64,000 nt of DNA. It comes from Lineus longissimus. Lineage: Eukaryota; Nemertea; Pilidiophora; Heteronemertea; Lineidae. The stretch spans positions 3,410,001 to 3,474,000 of the forward strand of contig NC_088318.1 of NCBI RefSeq assembly GCF_910592395.1. The letters are read 5' to 3'. Positions 52,501-63,765 of this stretch are shown one piece after another. The notes under the pieces are model-generated. The model was not told where the DNA came from. It saw only the letters and a program-made list of their open reading frames with translations, and did not search any database. Each line of letters opens with the position of its first letter. Within the stretch, counting starts at the first letter, position 1. Position numbers and translations under genes: made by a program.

Positions 52501-52914
52501 AAATTTCCTGTTTACAGTGTGTATAAACCGTTTCATTAGATTTCTGACAACATGCAACGTGATATCCAATGTCAAAATTTTACAATGCCACCTCGTTCTC
52601 GAATCAAGATCTGGACCTCTCTAATGTCACACCCACATCTACCTGAATCTAGTAGGACACAATCAACAGTCACAAATACATTACATTACAAATCGCCCAA
52701 AGCTATTATTATTTTAAAATGTCCAGGCTGACCTGCAGCACTCAACTCAAAATTACCGTTTTTACAATTTGAACAAACTGATAATACTTACTGTGATGAA
52801 CTTTTTGTTGTAAAAGGTCAGCGTTATGGAGAACGTATAGAAGAATAAGACAAGGGATACAGTTTGGACCCCGAAGCAAACGGAGGCCCAACTGCATCTG
52901 GACTTGACCGGCAT
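43511..52914 (-). CDS. SLC35C2: Solute carrier family 35 member C2 (Golgi nucleotide-sugar transporter-like)
   Basis: Nine coding exons on the minus strand: 52914-52792, 51833-51683, 50113-50050, 49675-49603, 47967-47799, 47347-47264, 45588-45413, 45100-44977 and 43578-43511 (TAG). Total 1,032 nt, 343 residues; the human protein is about 365. This is a multi-pass protein of the triose-phosphate/nucleotide-sugar transporter superfamily, acting in the early secretory pathway. In mammals it is linked to GDP-fucose supply and Notch fucosylation. Seen directly: [90 protein letters not shown] and [20 protein letters not shown], matching the family along its length with about ten hydrophobic segments. 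The C-terminal tail is short and charged. An acceptor at 52953-52954 just upstream of the start indicates at least one 5' noncoding exon. Introns carry two MITEs and SINE-like pieces. Confidence 0.95.
47430..47650. mobile_element. SINE/LINE-like fragment in an SLC35C2 intron
   Basis: GTGCCGCTATGGTTAGGTGCC and GTGTCTTTTGTTTGCCTTGTGG here match GTGCCACTACGATTAGGCACC and GGGTCTTTTGCTTGCTCTGG at 48140-48270, in the same order. It is therefore a second, older copy of the same dispersed repeat. Confidence 0.4.
48140..48420 (-). mobile_element. Decayed tRNA-derived SINE in an SLC35C2 intron
   Basis: It shares CTGAAGAGTCAGGAATTT and CTTTGAAAGCCA with 17795-18003. It ends in a tRNA-like head with a mutated B box (complement of AGAGTTGAACCTGGG). 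Same family and orientation as the CEP76 intron copy. Confidence 0.5.
48820..49015 (+). mobile_element. 196-bp TA-flanked MITE with an extra internal repeat
   Basis: It begins CAGTAGAACCTCTCATAGCG and ends GAGAGGTTCTACGG, with TA on both sides. It is 18 bp longer than its 178-bp relatives because CTCTCTATTAAGGACACC is present once more. Confidence 0.85.
51192..51366 (-). mobile_element. TA-flanked MITE, older copy
   Basis: It begins CACTAGAACCTCTCTAAG, ends GAGGTTGCAATG, and is flanked by TA. Both termini and the core are mutated relative to the other copies, so it is an older insertion. Confidence 0.7.
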
Positions 52915-54231
52915 CGTACTTAGTTGTTGGATGCCGATACTTGACGATCAGCCTGTAATAATACAGAAAACAAAAATGAGTTAGAACTGTTGAGAGGGTG
53001 CATTATATCAATCAACAGAACCTCAGTCCAGGAGATGGACACTATAGATTCATGCACTTGATTGGGAACACCGTTTACATGACGTAGAGTTGACCGTCGT
53101 CACATCACCATGCATTTTACACTACTGTAACGTGACGCGACGCGACGTTTTCGTAAGGCCATGGGAATTATTAATCCTGTTTGGGTTCTGAGCGAACATA
53201 TGAAATATTTTCATTATTTTAAAAAAAATCTATTTATTTTATTGTTGCCATCATTATTTTTAATTCCAGTGGTTCATCTTTACCTTAAATGATTGAAAAA
53301 CACAATAAAAACTTGGCAGGGTAGGCTCTTCATCACAACAATGACATTTTTTCAATGCCTCATGTTGATGACCGACCTGATTTCCATTTACTGGAACTTG
53401 CTGAATCGCGTGTTTTGACCAGTAAATCAGACTGTAAACCGATAATGAATAATGAAAAATGAAAAAAAGCCTCATCATCTTTTTAATCACTCGAACGGTA
53501 AACAGGAGTCAGGATTAATCATTCCTATATGGCCTAAACGTTGGTCCCAATCAAGTGCATGGATCTATAGACAGGTTTTAAAAAAAATTTTTGGCTGGTT
53601 GGCAATATGTCACTGTCTACCTTCAACGCCAAAAGGGACTTGCACTTTGTCTGTCAACTGGTAAGTGGTAGGCCGACGTATTCATGTGGGGCCTACATAC
53701 ATTCCATGTATCCTCTATGCGTTGTACTTATACTAAGTTGTAGTAGTAATGTAGGCCTGGGCCATGTACATTTTTCACAATCCCGAGATTGATTGTCAAA
53801 TGTCGACCGACAGTGCATGACCCAAAACCATACCAACCAAACAATATGCTATATAAGTGCAAAAGAGTGTATTTGTGAAAGAAATGTACTAAGCACAGCT
53901 ATCCAGACGCGAAAACACACTTTAAATCAAGAAATAAACGTGATCTTCGAATGCGGCATGACCGGAATATTTTCGTGGCAACGTCACACCGACGACCACA
54001 ACGTCTGAAAAGGGAATTCCTCGAATGACATCATCAGACATGCCAAAGTGGCAAAGTTGGTTATTCAGGAAGTAGTTCACAATTTGCGAAGTGACTCAGA
54101 GTCAGGTTTCTTCATTTTGTGTTGAAATAACTTCTCGTTTTCCAGTAATAATTGACGTCCAAAAGTTGTGATCTGTATTCAGGAGTGATAACTAATTAGT
54201 GTAGTATCCGTAGAACGTCAAGAAACCGATA
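52915..54231. promoter_or_regulatory. Shared 5' region of SLC35C2 and CHMP4 (head to head)
   Basis: The start codons are about 1.3 kb apart and face away from each other. On the minus side, 52952-52915 is the rest of the first coding exon of SLC35C2 (5' UTR), with an acceptor upstream. No third gene is seen. The short frames at 53260-54008 have no homology I recognise. The stretch should hold both promoters. Confidence 0.45.
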
Positions 54232-57200
54232 ATGTCTGCTTTAGCGAAGCTGTTCGGGAGTAAAAAGAAGGAAGGACCCTCCACTGGGGAAGCCATCCAA
54301 AAACTGAGAAACACTGAGGAAATGCTCCAGAAAAAATCTGAATTTCTTGAAAAGAAAATAGATCAAGAACTGGCTGTCGCTAAAAAGAATGGAGTAAAGA
54401 ATAAGAGAGGTTATTATCGCAATCCTTTTATAAATCTTAGAGTTTACTTTAAGCATAAACTGACTTTTATTCTATAGTTGTAAATGTTTATTCTCATTAT
54501 GGCCGGTCTTTCAAGTTTTTTTGTCGTCACCGACATTGACAGTTGACGCCGAATTGGCTCTCTGATTTGGGGGCCTTGAACTCCTGGTCCTGTCGGCTAG
54601 GTAGACGTCCGAAGCAATGGGAATGTGTATTTCTATGTGGATATCTTGTCAGTTTGTTGATTAATGGCGTCGTGACTGATGATCACCTGCTGGATTGACA
54701 CATACATCATGATCAAATGTAGGTGTCTCAAATAGTTGGGACATGAACATTGTAGTTGGTGGTGCCCTGCGTCTCGGTTCAGGTCTGGCGCGTTTGTTGG
54801 CCCTGTATACATGTATATAGCTGGACTCTTGAGATAGTTTAAAAGAGGGGTAAAGAGTCCACTTCAGAGCCAACAAACCAGGCCTAGCATAGTAAAGTCC
54901 TGTACCCCACCTGTACAGCAGTTATCCTTTTAATTTCAAATTTTCTATTGCAGTTGCACTAAATGCATTAAAGAGAAAGAAACGCTTGGAAAAACAGTTG
55001 GGACAGATTGATGGAACATTATCAACAATAGAATTTCAAAGAGAAGCCTTAGAAAATGCTAACACCAATACCGAGGTCCTGAAAAATATGCAATATGCAG
55101 CCCATGCACTGAAATCAGCTCATCAACAACTGTAAGTATCCCCAAGAATTGATAATTTAAGACTAAGAATTTGGAGATTCATAATTCCAATAAACTTGTC
55201 TTTTTTCAAAATACCATCCCAAATATTTCTGAACTCAGAGAGTGATTTTTATTGTTAGAGAGATACCATGTTAAGATATCACCATGACTAACTGTAAAGT
55301 GATGAATACTTTAGCTATGTAGGAGATAGAGGGCATATTGTCAAATTACAGAATCCTTTATGCTGTGCTAGGGTGGGATATTGGGAAGTTACATATCTTC
55401 CTATCTCTTTGTATCACTGGCAGTTTTATCTCTTTGCGCTGCTAATGGCAGACAGTGAGTGTTTTCTGCAACATTTTGTTGTCATGTTGTAGTGTAACAC
55501 AATGTCTGTGCACATGAAAAGGCATAAGAATATTTGACAGACTATGACTTTCGGGTGATGCATGCTAAAAAGTCATGGCATGGAAGTTTTGATAGTCCTG
55601 GTATATTCTATGTCTTCACTTCAAACTTGTTGCTGTCCCAGCCTTTTCATTCATGTCATTGTTTGCGCTAAAAGCAATGTCCTCCACACCGTTAGGTGCA
55701 GCCCTATATTTTTGCAATTTACAACCCCCTTGTATGCCCCCCTCCGTAAATTTCTGATTTTGTGATAGTTTTTTGCATATTGACCATCCCTCTTAAATTT
55801 CTCTGCCACCCCTCTTGAAATTCTGCCCAAAGTTTCTAAGCCTTTTCAACCCCTCCTTTAGAAAATTCCATGGAAAATTCTGCTGAAGATATACGAGAAT
55901 GTTGTAAGTGCTGATGGTTAGAAGTGTCACCATTCTGTCAACACAAGTGTAAATAGGTTTTATCTTCTTCCAGGAATGTTGATGATGTTCATGACATGAT
56001 GGACGACATCTCAGAGCAAACTGAAGTCGCAAATGAAATATCGGATGCTATTTCACAACCTGTGGGATTTGCAGACCAAATAGATGAAGTAAGTATAGTT
56101 CAATCCTGGATGACACAGACTCAAGTCCTATCAGAAGAGAATACGAATAGGCATTGCAAACCTCATCCTATATCCTGCAGAAGTGGTCAAGGGAAGTGGC
56201 CAACAGTCGTCGTGACAGAAGACTGCTTGGTCCATCCTGAGGAAAGCAGGCGTCAATGTTTGCTTCTTTGTCTCACAAGAGTCAGAGAAGCAAACATCAG
56301 CCCCAGATTTCTTCAGGGTGGCTTGGTCGGGATTACCGAACTCGCAAAACAACGGGAGCCTAGAAAGATATCAAGACATTCTGCTGCATAGCCAAGGCTT
56401 GAGGATTTGACTCTGATGCTGCCAAGATGAGCAAACTCTGAAGACGATACATTGTTCTCCACAGCACTATGAAGAAGGTCGAGTGCTCAAGTTTCTTTAG
56501 TATTCACTGTGATCAAGAAACTGGGGTATTTGACCTCTTGAGAAATGCAACAATTGGGCAACGGCTTGCTTTGTCATCAACAGTTTTCATATGTCATACA
56601 GACCCAGTGTGATGTTCCAGTCCAAGACATACACTGTAAACGCTGTCACGTTCATTGTTGCGACCAGCAGCAGACCATTTGATATGTTCGTTCCTTATTC
56701 ATTTGTCTGTTCCCTCTTTGCAGGATGACTTAATGGCCGAGTTAGAGGAGCTTGAACAGGAAGACTTGGATGAGGCTCTCATCAATATCGCAGCGCCATC
56801 ATTACCTGATGTGCCGACGACGGACATGCCCGCACCAGCCAAAGGTGAGTTCTCAAAAACAGAATCTATGGAGCTCTTTTAAAGTGGCATGGGGCTCCCA
56901 CCAGAGTCCTCTGCTCGTTTGGCTGATTTCCACATTGCTGATTCCAATGACCGAGGCCTTTCTCTTTGTCCATAGGTTACCAGACTTTACTGGTGAAATA
57001 CAGTTGAACCTCCAGTAGCGGACACCTCTCTATTAAGTAAAACCTCAATATTAAGGACACTAGTTTTGGTCCCCAATTGCTCGTTTCCATTCAATTTGAC
57101 CTCTCCCTTCAGGACACCGCTCTATCAAGGACAGATATTTGTCAGTTCCGATGGTGTCCTTAATAGAAGGGTTCCACTGTAGATGATCTCCCCACACGGC

Positions 57201-57395
57201 TGCTGTCAAAATACATTAGAACCTCTCTGTTAAGGACACCCTTGGGACTGAAGTCTAGAATAGTGCTGGCAAGTTTTTGTGCTTAGTCTAAGTAGTAAGA
57301 TGTTCATTTAAGACGGTTTGTATTTTCTTTTTTCAGCCAAACCCAAGCCAGTAGAAGATGATGATTTAGCCGAGCTCCAGGCATGGGCATCTTAA
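54232..57395 (+). CDS. CHMP4: Charged multivesicular body protein 4 (Snf7/ESCRT-III)
   Basis: Five exons: 54232-54409, 54954-55131, 55974-56088, 56724-56844 and 57337-57395 (TAA). Total 651 nt, 216 residues; vertebrate CHMP4 proteins are about 220-233. Snf7 proteins polymerise on membranes as the main ESCRT-III filament in endosomal sorting, cytokinesis and membrane repair. Seen directly: MSALAKLFGSKKK, a basic N-terminus followed by the long alpha1 helix (EAIQKLRNTEEMLQKKSEFL), then LKRKKRLEKQLGQIDGTL, FQREALENANTNTEVLKNM, SQPVGFADQIDEDDLMAELE, and a C-terminal amphipathic LAELQAWAS resembling the Bro1/ALIX-binding end of CHMP4. The exon 1 donor is GTTATT, weak but fixed by phase. Vertebrates have several CHMP4 paralogues; this single gene cannot be assigned to A, B or C. 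Confidence 0.96.
57001..57179 (+). mobile_element. 179-bp TA-flanked MITE in the last CHMP4 intron
   Basis: It begins CAGTTGAACCTCCAGTAGC and ends AGGGTTCCACTG, with TA on both sides. Same family and orientation as 17084-17261. Confidence 0.85.
57214..57260 (-). mobile_element. Truncated MITE end
   Basis: ATTAGAACCTCTCTGTTAAG and ACCCTTGGGACTG match one end of the 178-bp family. The rest is missing. It lies only about 35 bp from the full copy. Confidence 0.6.
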
Positions 57396-58029
57396 ATGTG
57401 TAAACAGGACACGGAGATCATAGTTTGCTGAACAGGCTGAATTTCTCCTATGCCCTGAATATCTGTAATCTATGTTCAAATCAATGTAGAAGGATTAAAG
57501 GTGACTTTTATCACAAGATGGTCAGTAACGGAACTGTATAATTTAGTTGGCATGTACAGTCCATTGCATGAGGTTGGATGCTGTACTGCTACTAGATGTA
57601 TGCATGTACAACAGCAGTTGGATATTTGCTTAGAACTTATTATGGCCTGAGATTCTTCGGTTGAGGTGGGGCGTGGATCCAGTATTTCTGTGCACTTTAC
57701 TCTCAAAATCCAGGTAAAAGATTTTTTAAAAATTTTCAAACTCAAAGATTTTTCTGAAATAAGAGGGGCACACGAATGCTGGTGGAACATTTCTATTGTA
57801 GCCTTTGCGAACTTCCTCCCTCAAAAATAAGATTGGGCGTCTTCAGCATGCAAATTAGATTTTTGATATCAGTCGGGCGTCGTAAATGAATATTTTTGCG
57901 ATAATGGCCACCTTTAATTCTCAGATGGTGTTACGTTCATCTATTTTATTAAGTGTAAATTAAATTTTGTCAAGATGTTGCTTTCACAGTGATGGGTGAA
58001 GAAGTTTTCGCAAAGTTGGCAACCAATTC

Positions 58030-58052
58030 GGGGGGGGGGGGGGGGGGGGGGG
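58030..58052. repeat. Poly-G run (23 G)
   Basis: Twenty-three consecutive G bases in the CHMP4 3' UTR, just upstream of the polyadenylation signal. The length is likely unreliable. Confidence 0.9.
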
Positions 58053-58121
58053 TGCCTATCTGACTTAGGCAGGACATCTAACTTTACATTGCTCCAAATT
58101 GTACTGAAATATGGAACTTTG

Positions 58122-58127
58122 AATAAA
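58122..58127 (+). terminator. Candidate CHMP4 polyadenylation signal
   Basis: AATAAA in TTTGAATAAAAGTG lies about 730 bp past the stop codon. Confidence 0.55.
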
Positions 58128-58417
58128 AGTGTTACAACATAAAAGGCTTACGATTTTGCTGATCATTCTTGTATGCAGGTGCTTGCCTGTGATACTTTTT
58201 GTAAAAGTGTACATGTACATGTAGTTAGCCAATATCTACTATGGCTGTTCAGGGTTGACTTCGCTGGGTACAGGGATTTTGCAGAAGGCTATCATTTGGT
58301 TAATTTGGCTGCAAAAAGGCATATTGTTGCAACTGCTTTGAAATTGTGGATCTGATCACAATAATCTTATGATTTTCACCTGCCATTTCTCACAAACCAC
58401 CAGAGCCTGTCATATCA

Positions 58418-58582
58418 CTAGAATGGAGATGTGTCTAAAGATTTAGATCCTTGGAAGAATGTGCCACTTTCTTGATCAATGCCTCTAGTGGTGAAGCTGG
58501 CAACAAAATAGGATATCACGTCAGAATTAAGAGAGCCTGACCCCATAATGTGGCCAAGGGCAGCCATTCCAGCTCCACTCAT
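58418..58582 (-). CDS. Uncertain terminal exon, unknown protein
   Basis: A clean acceptor (TTCTTTCCAG on the minus strand) opens a 55-codon frame starting MSGAGMAALGHIMGSGS, ending GSKSLDTSPF and TAG. Composition is protein-like, but I recognise no family. The upstream exons are uncertain. It could be the last exon of a small minus-strand gene between CHMP4 and the kinase, or a chance frame. Confidence 0.25.
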   Translation of the reverse strand: MSGAGMAALGHIMGSGSLNSDVISYFVASFTTRGIDQESGTFFQGSKSLDTSPF

Positions 58583-59233
58583 CTGGAAAGAAGCAAATGA
58601 CAGTAGTGTACATGTAATCAAAAACGTTTGACTTCAAAGTAATTCGAGTTGAAGTTCATATGATGTTATGAGCTTTTGATCCTAGTGATATAGGCCTATT
58701 TTGATATCTCTTATTTCCACTTGTAAATAATATAAACATGTACATACTTATTTCTTTTGTAATTACCATTTCATTTAGGTGTTGCAGAGGTGACCTATAT
58801 TAAGCTTTGCATTGATAGGGGCCATACATTAAGTAAATCAACGCACATTTTTCCAATTTTCAGGACCCAGCTTGCCCCTACGGAAAAAAATGCGAAAAAT
58901 ATACAGTGTACTCTAATGACCGCCCTTCTTGACTCCCCTCTGGTGCTTGCATAAGAGTATGGCCCCTAAATGTCTATTTATTGACAACTTGATGATGAAT
59001 TGAAATGGTATCTGTTAAGTAGTCAGTATATTTTGAATAAGTTGTCAAGAGTATCATTATTTTACAATGTTACATAAATTGTACCTGTCAGAAGAGGTCT
59101 CTTGAATAATTGATATGCTTGAAAACTCGTAACAATTTCATAAATATTAGCCAAAAGTATAGTGCCTGGCTTTTAGGACTCGACTTATACATGTATCATG
59201 ATTTTTCAAAGTTGGGGGATGCCAGCAGTTTCT

Positions 59234-59500
59234 CTACATGACTGCTAACACTGCTTTATAGATGCGTTGGGTAGCAGCTGGTGTGAATTTGCTGTCAAAA
59301 CACAGATCATGTGAATGTTGATCGTCTAATCTATTTTGGTGAATATTCTGATTTGATTGGTTTCTAATACCAGCCATTGGGGTCATCAGTCCCATTAAGA
59401 ATAGTAGTTTATAGTCTCTACTACCAGCATTACATTTTAGAAGTCTGGCCATGGCAAGGGTAGTGCCACTTGATACTTCGAACTGGGCCGTAATGAAGAA
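59234..59500 (-). CDS. Uncertain open frame, unknown protein
   Basis: A frame on the minus strand encodes ITAQFEVSSGTTLAMARLL and then LLFLMGLMTPMAGI, one hydrophobic stretch, and ends in TAG at 59234. It is open upstream of its first ATG (59452). No homology is recognised, and it does not join convincingly to its neighbours. Confidence 0.2.
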   Translation of the reverse strand, partial: FFITAQFEVSSGTTLAMARLLKCNAGSRDYKLLFLMGLMTPMAGIRNQSNQNIHQNRLDDQHSHDLCFDSKFTPAATQRIYKAVLAVM

Positions 59501-59784
59501 GTGAATATTTATAGTGTTGTGTGTACGCTCCTAATTTCTATAGAAATGTCTCTTGATAAGGCTTAGGAATGAATCTACATGTAAATTGCTTTGAGAGAGT
59601 ACATTTGGACAATATATAAGTGCTATGAAATAATTTTCATTTCATTTCCACGGAATCAACTGTCCTTTTAAGGTTAAGTGTAGTAAAAGCTCCAACTAAA
59701 TTCTGAAGTGAGTGTACGTTTTTGATAATTTTATTTGACGAGTTTGCATGTATGAGTGGGTAGTGGCACTAGGAACGAAATTAC

Positions 59785-59914
59785 CTCTAATTTCTCTACT
59801 GAGATGCTCTGCTTGTGGTTCTATTCTTGTTGAGGGACACGTTTTAGAAAGTTGTTTTCTTTCAGACCTGGCTGTTACTTGTTGAACCACATGTATGTAT
59901 TGTTTCAGTTGTTG
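59785..59914 (-). CDS. Uncertain internal exon, unknown protein
   Basis: Bounded by an acceptor (GTTCTCAG) and a donor (AGAGGTAATT) on the minus strand. The 130-bp frame reads QQLKQYIHVVQQVTARSERK and on. No family is recognised. Its borders look more like a real exon than most frames here. Confidence 0.25.
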
Positions 59915-60721
59915 CTGAGAACAGTAATATAACCAATGATATGTGACTCAAACACTAAAATAAGATGTAAGATACTGATATTTTTGTGTTGGTGTAGTTT
60001 CTTATTTCATCATTTTCGATGATGGAATCTCGTCAATTCAGATATTCATTGCCTAGTTTCCATACATAACTACCAACTGGGCAATGCCGACTCCACCAGC
60101 ACCTAAAGAGAGCAGGGGTCCAGAGGCATAGCTAGCAGGGACAGGGGGCAAAAGCCCCTCCCCTTCCTCCAAAGAAATCAACAACGAAAATGTACTTTGA
60201 ACATGATTTTGGCCAAAAGTGACGTGCCCAAGAAAGTTTTTTGCCCCTCAAGACCAAAAAGCTAGCCACCCCTGGGGTCCATCCAATGCTCTCTGTGAAT
60301 GTGGCCTGCCACCACACGCCCCTGATGAAAAGAAGACAGGACTTTTAGGAGGAGCCACTGGAAACAAAGCTATGGTGTTCTGCTGAAAAGCTGCACTGAA
60401 CAATTGATTTGGTCACTGTGTACATCAAAGGTTGTCATGGTTACAAGAATCTGAATGCAGCTGGAGCACATCATGTCTAAAAATATTGCATTGATCTAAC
60501 TGGAGTCATCATGATCATAGTGCATCAATGAATGCTCTGAACACATGGGTACTTCTGCACTCCAGTTGAAGACCAAAGGGGAGCAGGTCAGTCTTTATCT
60601 GAGTAATTACCCAAGGCTTTGGTGACACGCTGGCCTAAATAGACATTATCAAACCATGAAGGACATAGTGCAGCAGTTTGTGTTCAATCATTCTGAATTT
60701 TGCATGCACTATTTCTTAGCT

Positions 60722-60953
60722 ATTTCACAGAATGAATGAGTGGTCTGTCAATAACAACAAGTGTTTCACCATCACTGCAGACCATCATTTCTGACGAAGG
60801 CTGTTGTGCCATTTCATATGATGATGAAATATGCCTTGAAGGAGGTGTAAGACTGGACTTTACACAAATCATAGGCCAATAATTGAATAAAACTCGGCCT
60901 ATATGATTTGGACAACGCAAAGAGTCGTGCCTTCTCAAGGGACAAAGGAGCAT
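60722..60953 (-). CDS. Uncertain first exon, faces away from the kinase gene
   Basis: A 77-codon frame begins at ATG 60953, only 33 bp from the kinase start on the other strand. It ends near VCSDGETLVVIDRP with a possible donor (TTCT then GTGAAA). The SDG-T-hydrophobic segment loosely recalls mitochondrial ribosomal protein mL42, but I found no later exons with that family's C-terminus. Treat it as hypothetical. Confidence 0.25.
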
Positions 60954-60985
60954 TAGCAACCTCTTAAAAGATATAGGATTCAGTC

Positions 60986-63157
60986 ATGGCGAGAAGGGTG
61001 GAAATGTTGGACACAGAGCTACAGGCTGACAATTACAGGGATGATGCCTTGGTAATGCTGAAGAGGATAAGACCAAAATGGAACAGTGAAACTATAACTT
61101 TTAAGGTATGTGACATGGGGAACTACCGTCGTTGTGTGATTATCTAGGAGACTGAGGACTGATGTTGACCACTGTTAAGTCGGCATAGTATGTGACTGTC
61201 TAATTGCAGGCAATGTTATTTTGTGTTTGCAAATCTGTAAATGGCTCTGAAGATGCTTAGTCGGCACTAAAACACCCCACAAATTAGCAAGTATTGAAAT
61301 TGCTGCGACTTCCAATCGAGACTATATGTGACAAGTATCGCATGTTTACAGATGTCATCAGAGGTGCCTGCGATAAGAATCAGTGATCACAGTGAACTGC
61401 TATCAATATATCAGCGATTACCCGGGCGCAGACAAGAGATTGTTTGTCACTCATAGCAGTGATAATAATCCCATGTATGGGTACTGGCCACCACGTGCAT
61501 CAGACATAGGCCCAGTGTGGTCAGCCTCGCACTGTAACCTCTCATTGTAGTCTGGAAAAGGTCAATAAACAGGAATAGAGAGATATATACTGCCATTTTT
61601 CTTTAAAACTGGTTTCCAAATCGTCTTTGCAGCGCATGGCTCTTGGCTTTGTAAACACCGTCCTTCACGTCCGTGATCAGAAGGATGAAAGTGATGCCGG
61701 AATAATCCAACGCATTTTTGGGGAAGCGTATACAACATCAGCCTTACAGAATACCAAATTTCCTGAACTTGAAAAAAAATGTGTTCTTATGTTAGCGGAG
61801 CTTGGCTTGGGTCCTACAGTCCAGTGTGTGTTTAAGAATGGGTACTTTTCTAGCTTTTTGGAGGGAAAGAATTTTGAGTTTAATGGAAGTGAGCACCTCG
61901 AAGACTACGTTATTGAGTAAGTACAGTGTAACCTCTCTATTAAGGGCACTCTTGGGAATAAAAGAGGTGTCCTGATGACAGAGGTCAAGTTGTGTATAAA
62001 TGACCAATGTGGGACCAACTGACTCGTCTCTTAAAGAGGGTGTCATAATAACCATAGAATGCATAGGACCTGGGACACAGAGAACCCAAGACCCTTCCCT
62101 GCTCATAAATTGAAAGAAACCACAGCCGTATACAGGAACTAGACATACCAGCATACTACTCTCCGGTACTTGCTACTTAGGTGCAAGGTGCAAGGGACCT
62201 TTGCCATTGCCTTCTGTCACTGGCAGCCTCCATCAAGTCTTCACCAAGACCAGAATGCATGCTCATGATTTTGAAGGCATATATAGGAAGCTGGTCTTCC
62301 ATCAGCTTGAATATCTCTCAAACATAATCTTTCAGTGCAATCGCAACGGAGATCGTAAAATGGCACAGCCCATCAACCGCTGCCGCAGCAAAGGAAATTG
62401 GTTTCGACCACACCAAACCGTACACGCTTGTTGTGCTGAGGTCATTGCTCGAGACCTGGCCAAATGAAGCATCATATAAGACTGAGTCCTCGCGCAAAAC
62501 ATTCCGAGAAGAGATTCCTTCACAGAGTGTCATGTTGGAAGAAGTGCAGCGTATCGAAGATATGTTGGCGGAATTTGATACCCCACTTGTTTTCTGTCAC
62601 AATGACTTGAATATGTCAAACATGATTTACTTTGGAGATTCAGGTAGTTAAAGAATCAGTTATAATTGTCAACTCCACTCATGTAGTCCCTATCCTTTTT
62701 TATCGTGATACATGACTATTGAAACACTTCATTGGTATTCTGGTATAAAGATCTTTCAAACATGGTTGATTGCTTGATCTTCCGATTCAACTTACTCAAA
62801 GGTCTAACTTTGTTAAAAGGGTGACCCTCATTAAGCATAAGAGATGTTCACATGCCCTGCATGCAGTAATAGAAATATTAATAAGTAATGGCAAATTCAG
62901 ATAAGTCTCATGACAGACTTATGTTTTTCAAATGACCCTCTTTGATTATAAATGTAATTGGACACATGCCCACCTTATGACAACATTGAAACTATGTACT
63001 TCCTGCCTTCAATACACATGAAATTTTGAACAATGATTTGGCAGTTTAGTGCACAACCTTTGTTTTTCAGGTAGAATGATATTTTTGGATTTTGAAAATG
63101 CAGGTTTCAACTATCCAGCCTTTGATATCATAAGCCACATAGTCTCGTCGCATACGG
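60986..63157 (+). CDS. ETNK: Choline/ethanolamine kinase family, probably ethanolamine kinase, 5' part
   Basis: Four exons: 60986-61105, 61633-61916, 62336-62643 and 63071-63157, ending in phase 1. The gene continues off the right edge. The 266 complete codons cover most of the kinase; perhaps 100 C-terminal residues are missing. The enzyme phosphorylates ethanolamine with ATP in the cytosol, the first step of the CDP-ethanolamine route to phosphatidylethanolamine. Seen directly: YRDDALVMLKRIRPKW at the N-terminus; LGLGPTVQCVFKNGYFSSFL; IVKWHSP; the catalytic FCHNDLNMSNMIY (Asp about 225); and IFLDFENAGFNYPAFDI (Asp about 244). These are the two hallmark motifs of the family. The ATG at 60986 is preceded in frame by a TAG at 60974. 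The sequence is divergent in the early ATP-binding region, so choline kinase is not excluded. The 31-bp minisatellite lies in the next intron. Confidence 0.87.
61924..62050 (+). mobile_element. Decayed MITE of the 178-bp family
   Basis: It begins CAGTGTAACCTCTCTATTAA after TA and keeps GAGGTGTCCTGAT and TTGTGTATAAATGACC, but the right end is lost or heavily mutated. Confidence 0.6.
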
Positions 63158-63283
63158 GTGAGTTGTTTTGTATATGACCACTCCTTCAGGGAACAATATT
63201 TTCCAGTGTTCGCATCCTGTGACATCCAACACAAAAATGACACAATAATGTTGGCACCCAAGTTGCAATATGGTCCATAGTTG

Positions 63284-63765
63284 TTACTTGAAACTAGAAA
63301 CAGATCCCTAGTTGAAACATACAACTAGAAACAGATCCATAGTTGAAACATACAACTAGAAACAGATCCCTAGTTGAAACATACAACTAGAAACAGATCC
63401 ATAGTTGAAACATACAACTAGAAACAGATCCATAGTTGAAACATACATCTAGAAACAGATCCATAGTTGAAACATACAACTAGAAACAGATCCATAGTTG
63501 AAACATACAACTAGAAACAGATCCATAGTTGAAACATACAACTAGAAACAGATCCATAGTTGAAACATACAACTAGAAACAGATCCATAGTTGAAACATA
63601 CAACTAGAAACAGATCCATAGTTGAAACATACAACTAGAAACAGATCCATAGTTGAAACATACAACTAGAAACAGATCCATAGTTGAAACATACAACTAG
63701 AAACAGATCCATAGCTGAAACATACAACTAGAAACAGATCCATAGTTGCAACTTTTAGAAACAGA
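63284..63765. repeat. 31-bp minisatellite, about 15 copies
   Basis: The unit TAGTTGAAACATACAACTAG plus AAACAGATCCA repeats every 31 bp with very few changes (T to C in the eighth base of the unit in one copy; CCC for CCA in the first copies). Each unit holds CTAGTTG and CAACTAG as a 7-bp inverted repeat. The array lies in a kinase intron. Confidence 0.93.

Larger units (their letters stand above)
57396..60985. other. CHMP4 3' region and gap to the kinase gene
   Basis: Contains the CHMP4 3' UTR with AATAAA at 58122-58127, a poly-G run (58030-58052), and several minus-strand frames with splice-like borders listed separately as uncertain. No confident gene is seen. Confidence 0.4.

Noticed and set aside
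54241-54456. Minus-strand frame of 71 codons
   Set aside because: It is the shadow of CHMP4 exon 1, whose plus-strand translation is clearly conserved.
63284-63765. CRISPR-like array
   Set aside because: The repeat is continuous without unique spacers, and the DNA is animal genomic sequence inside an intron.
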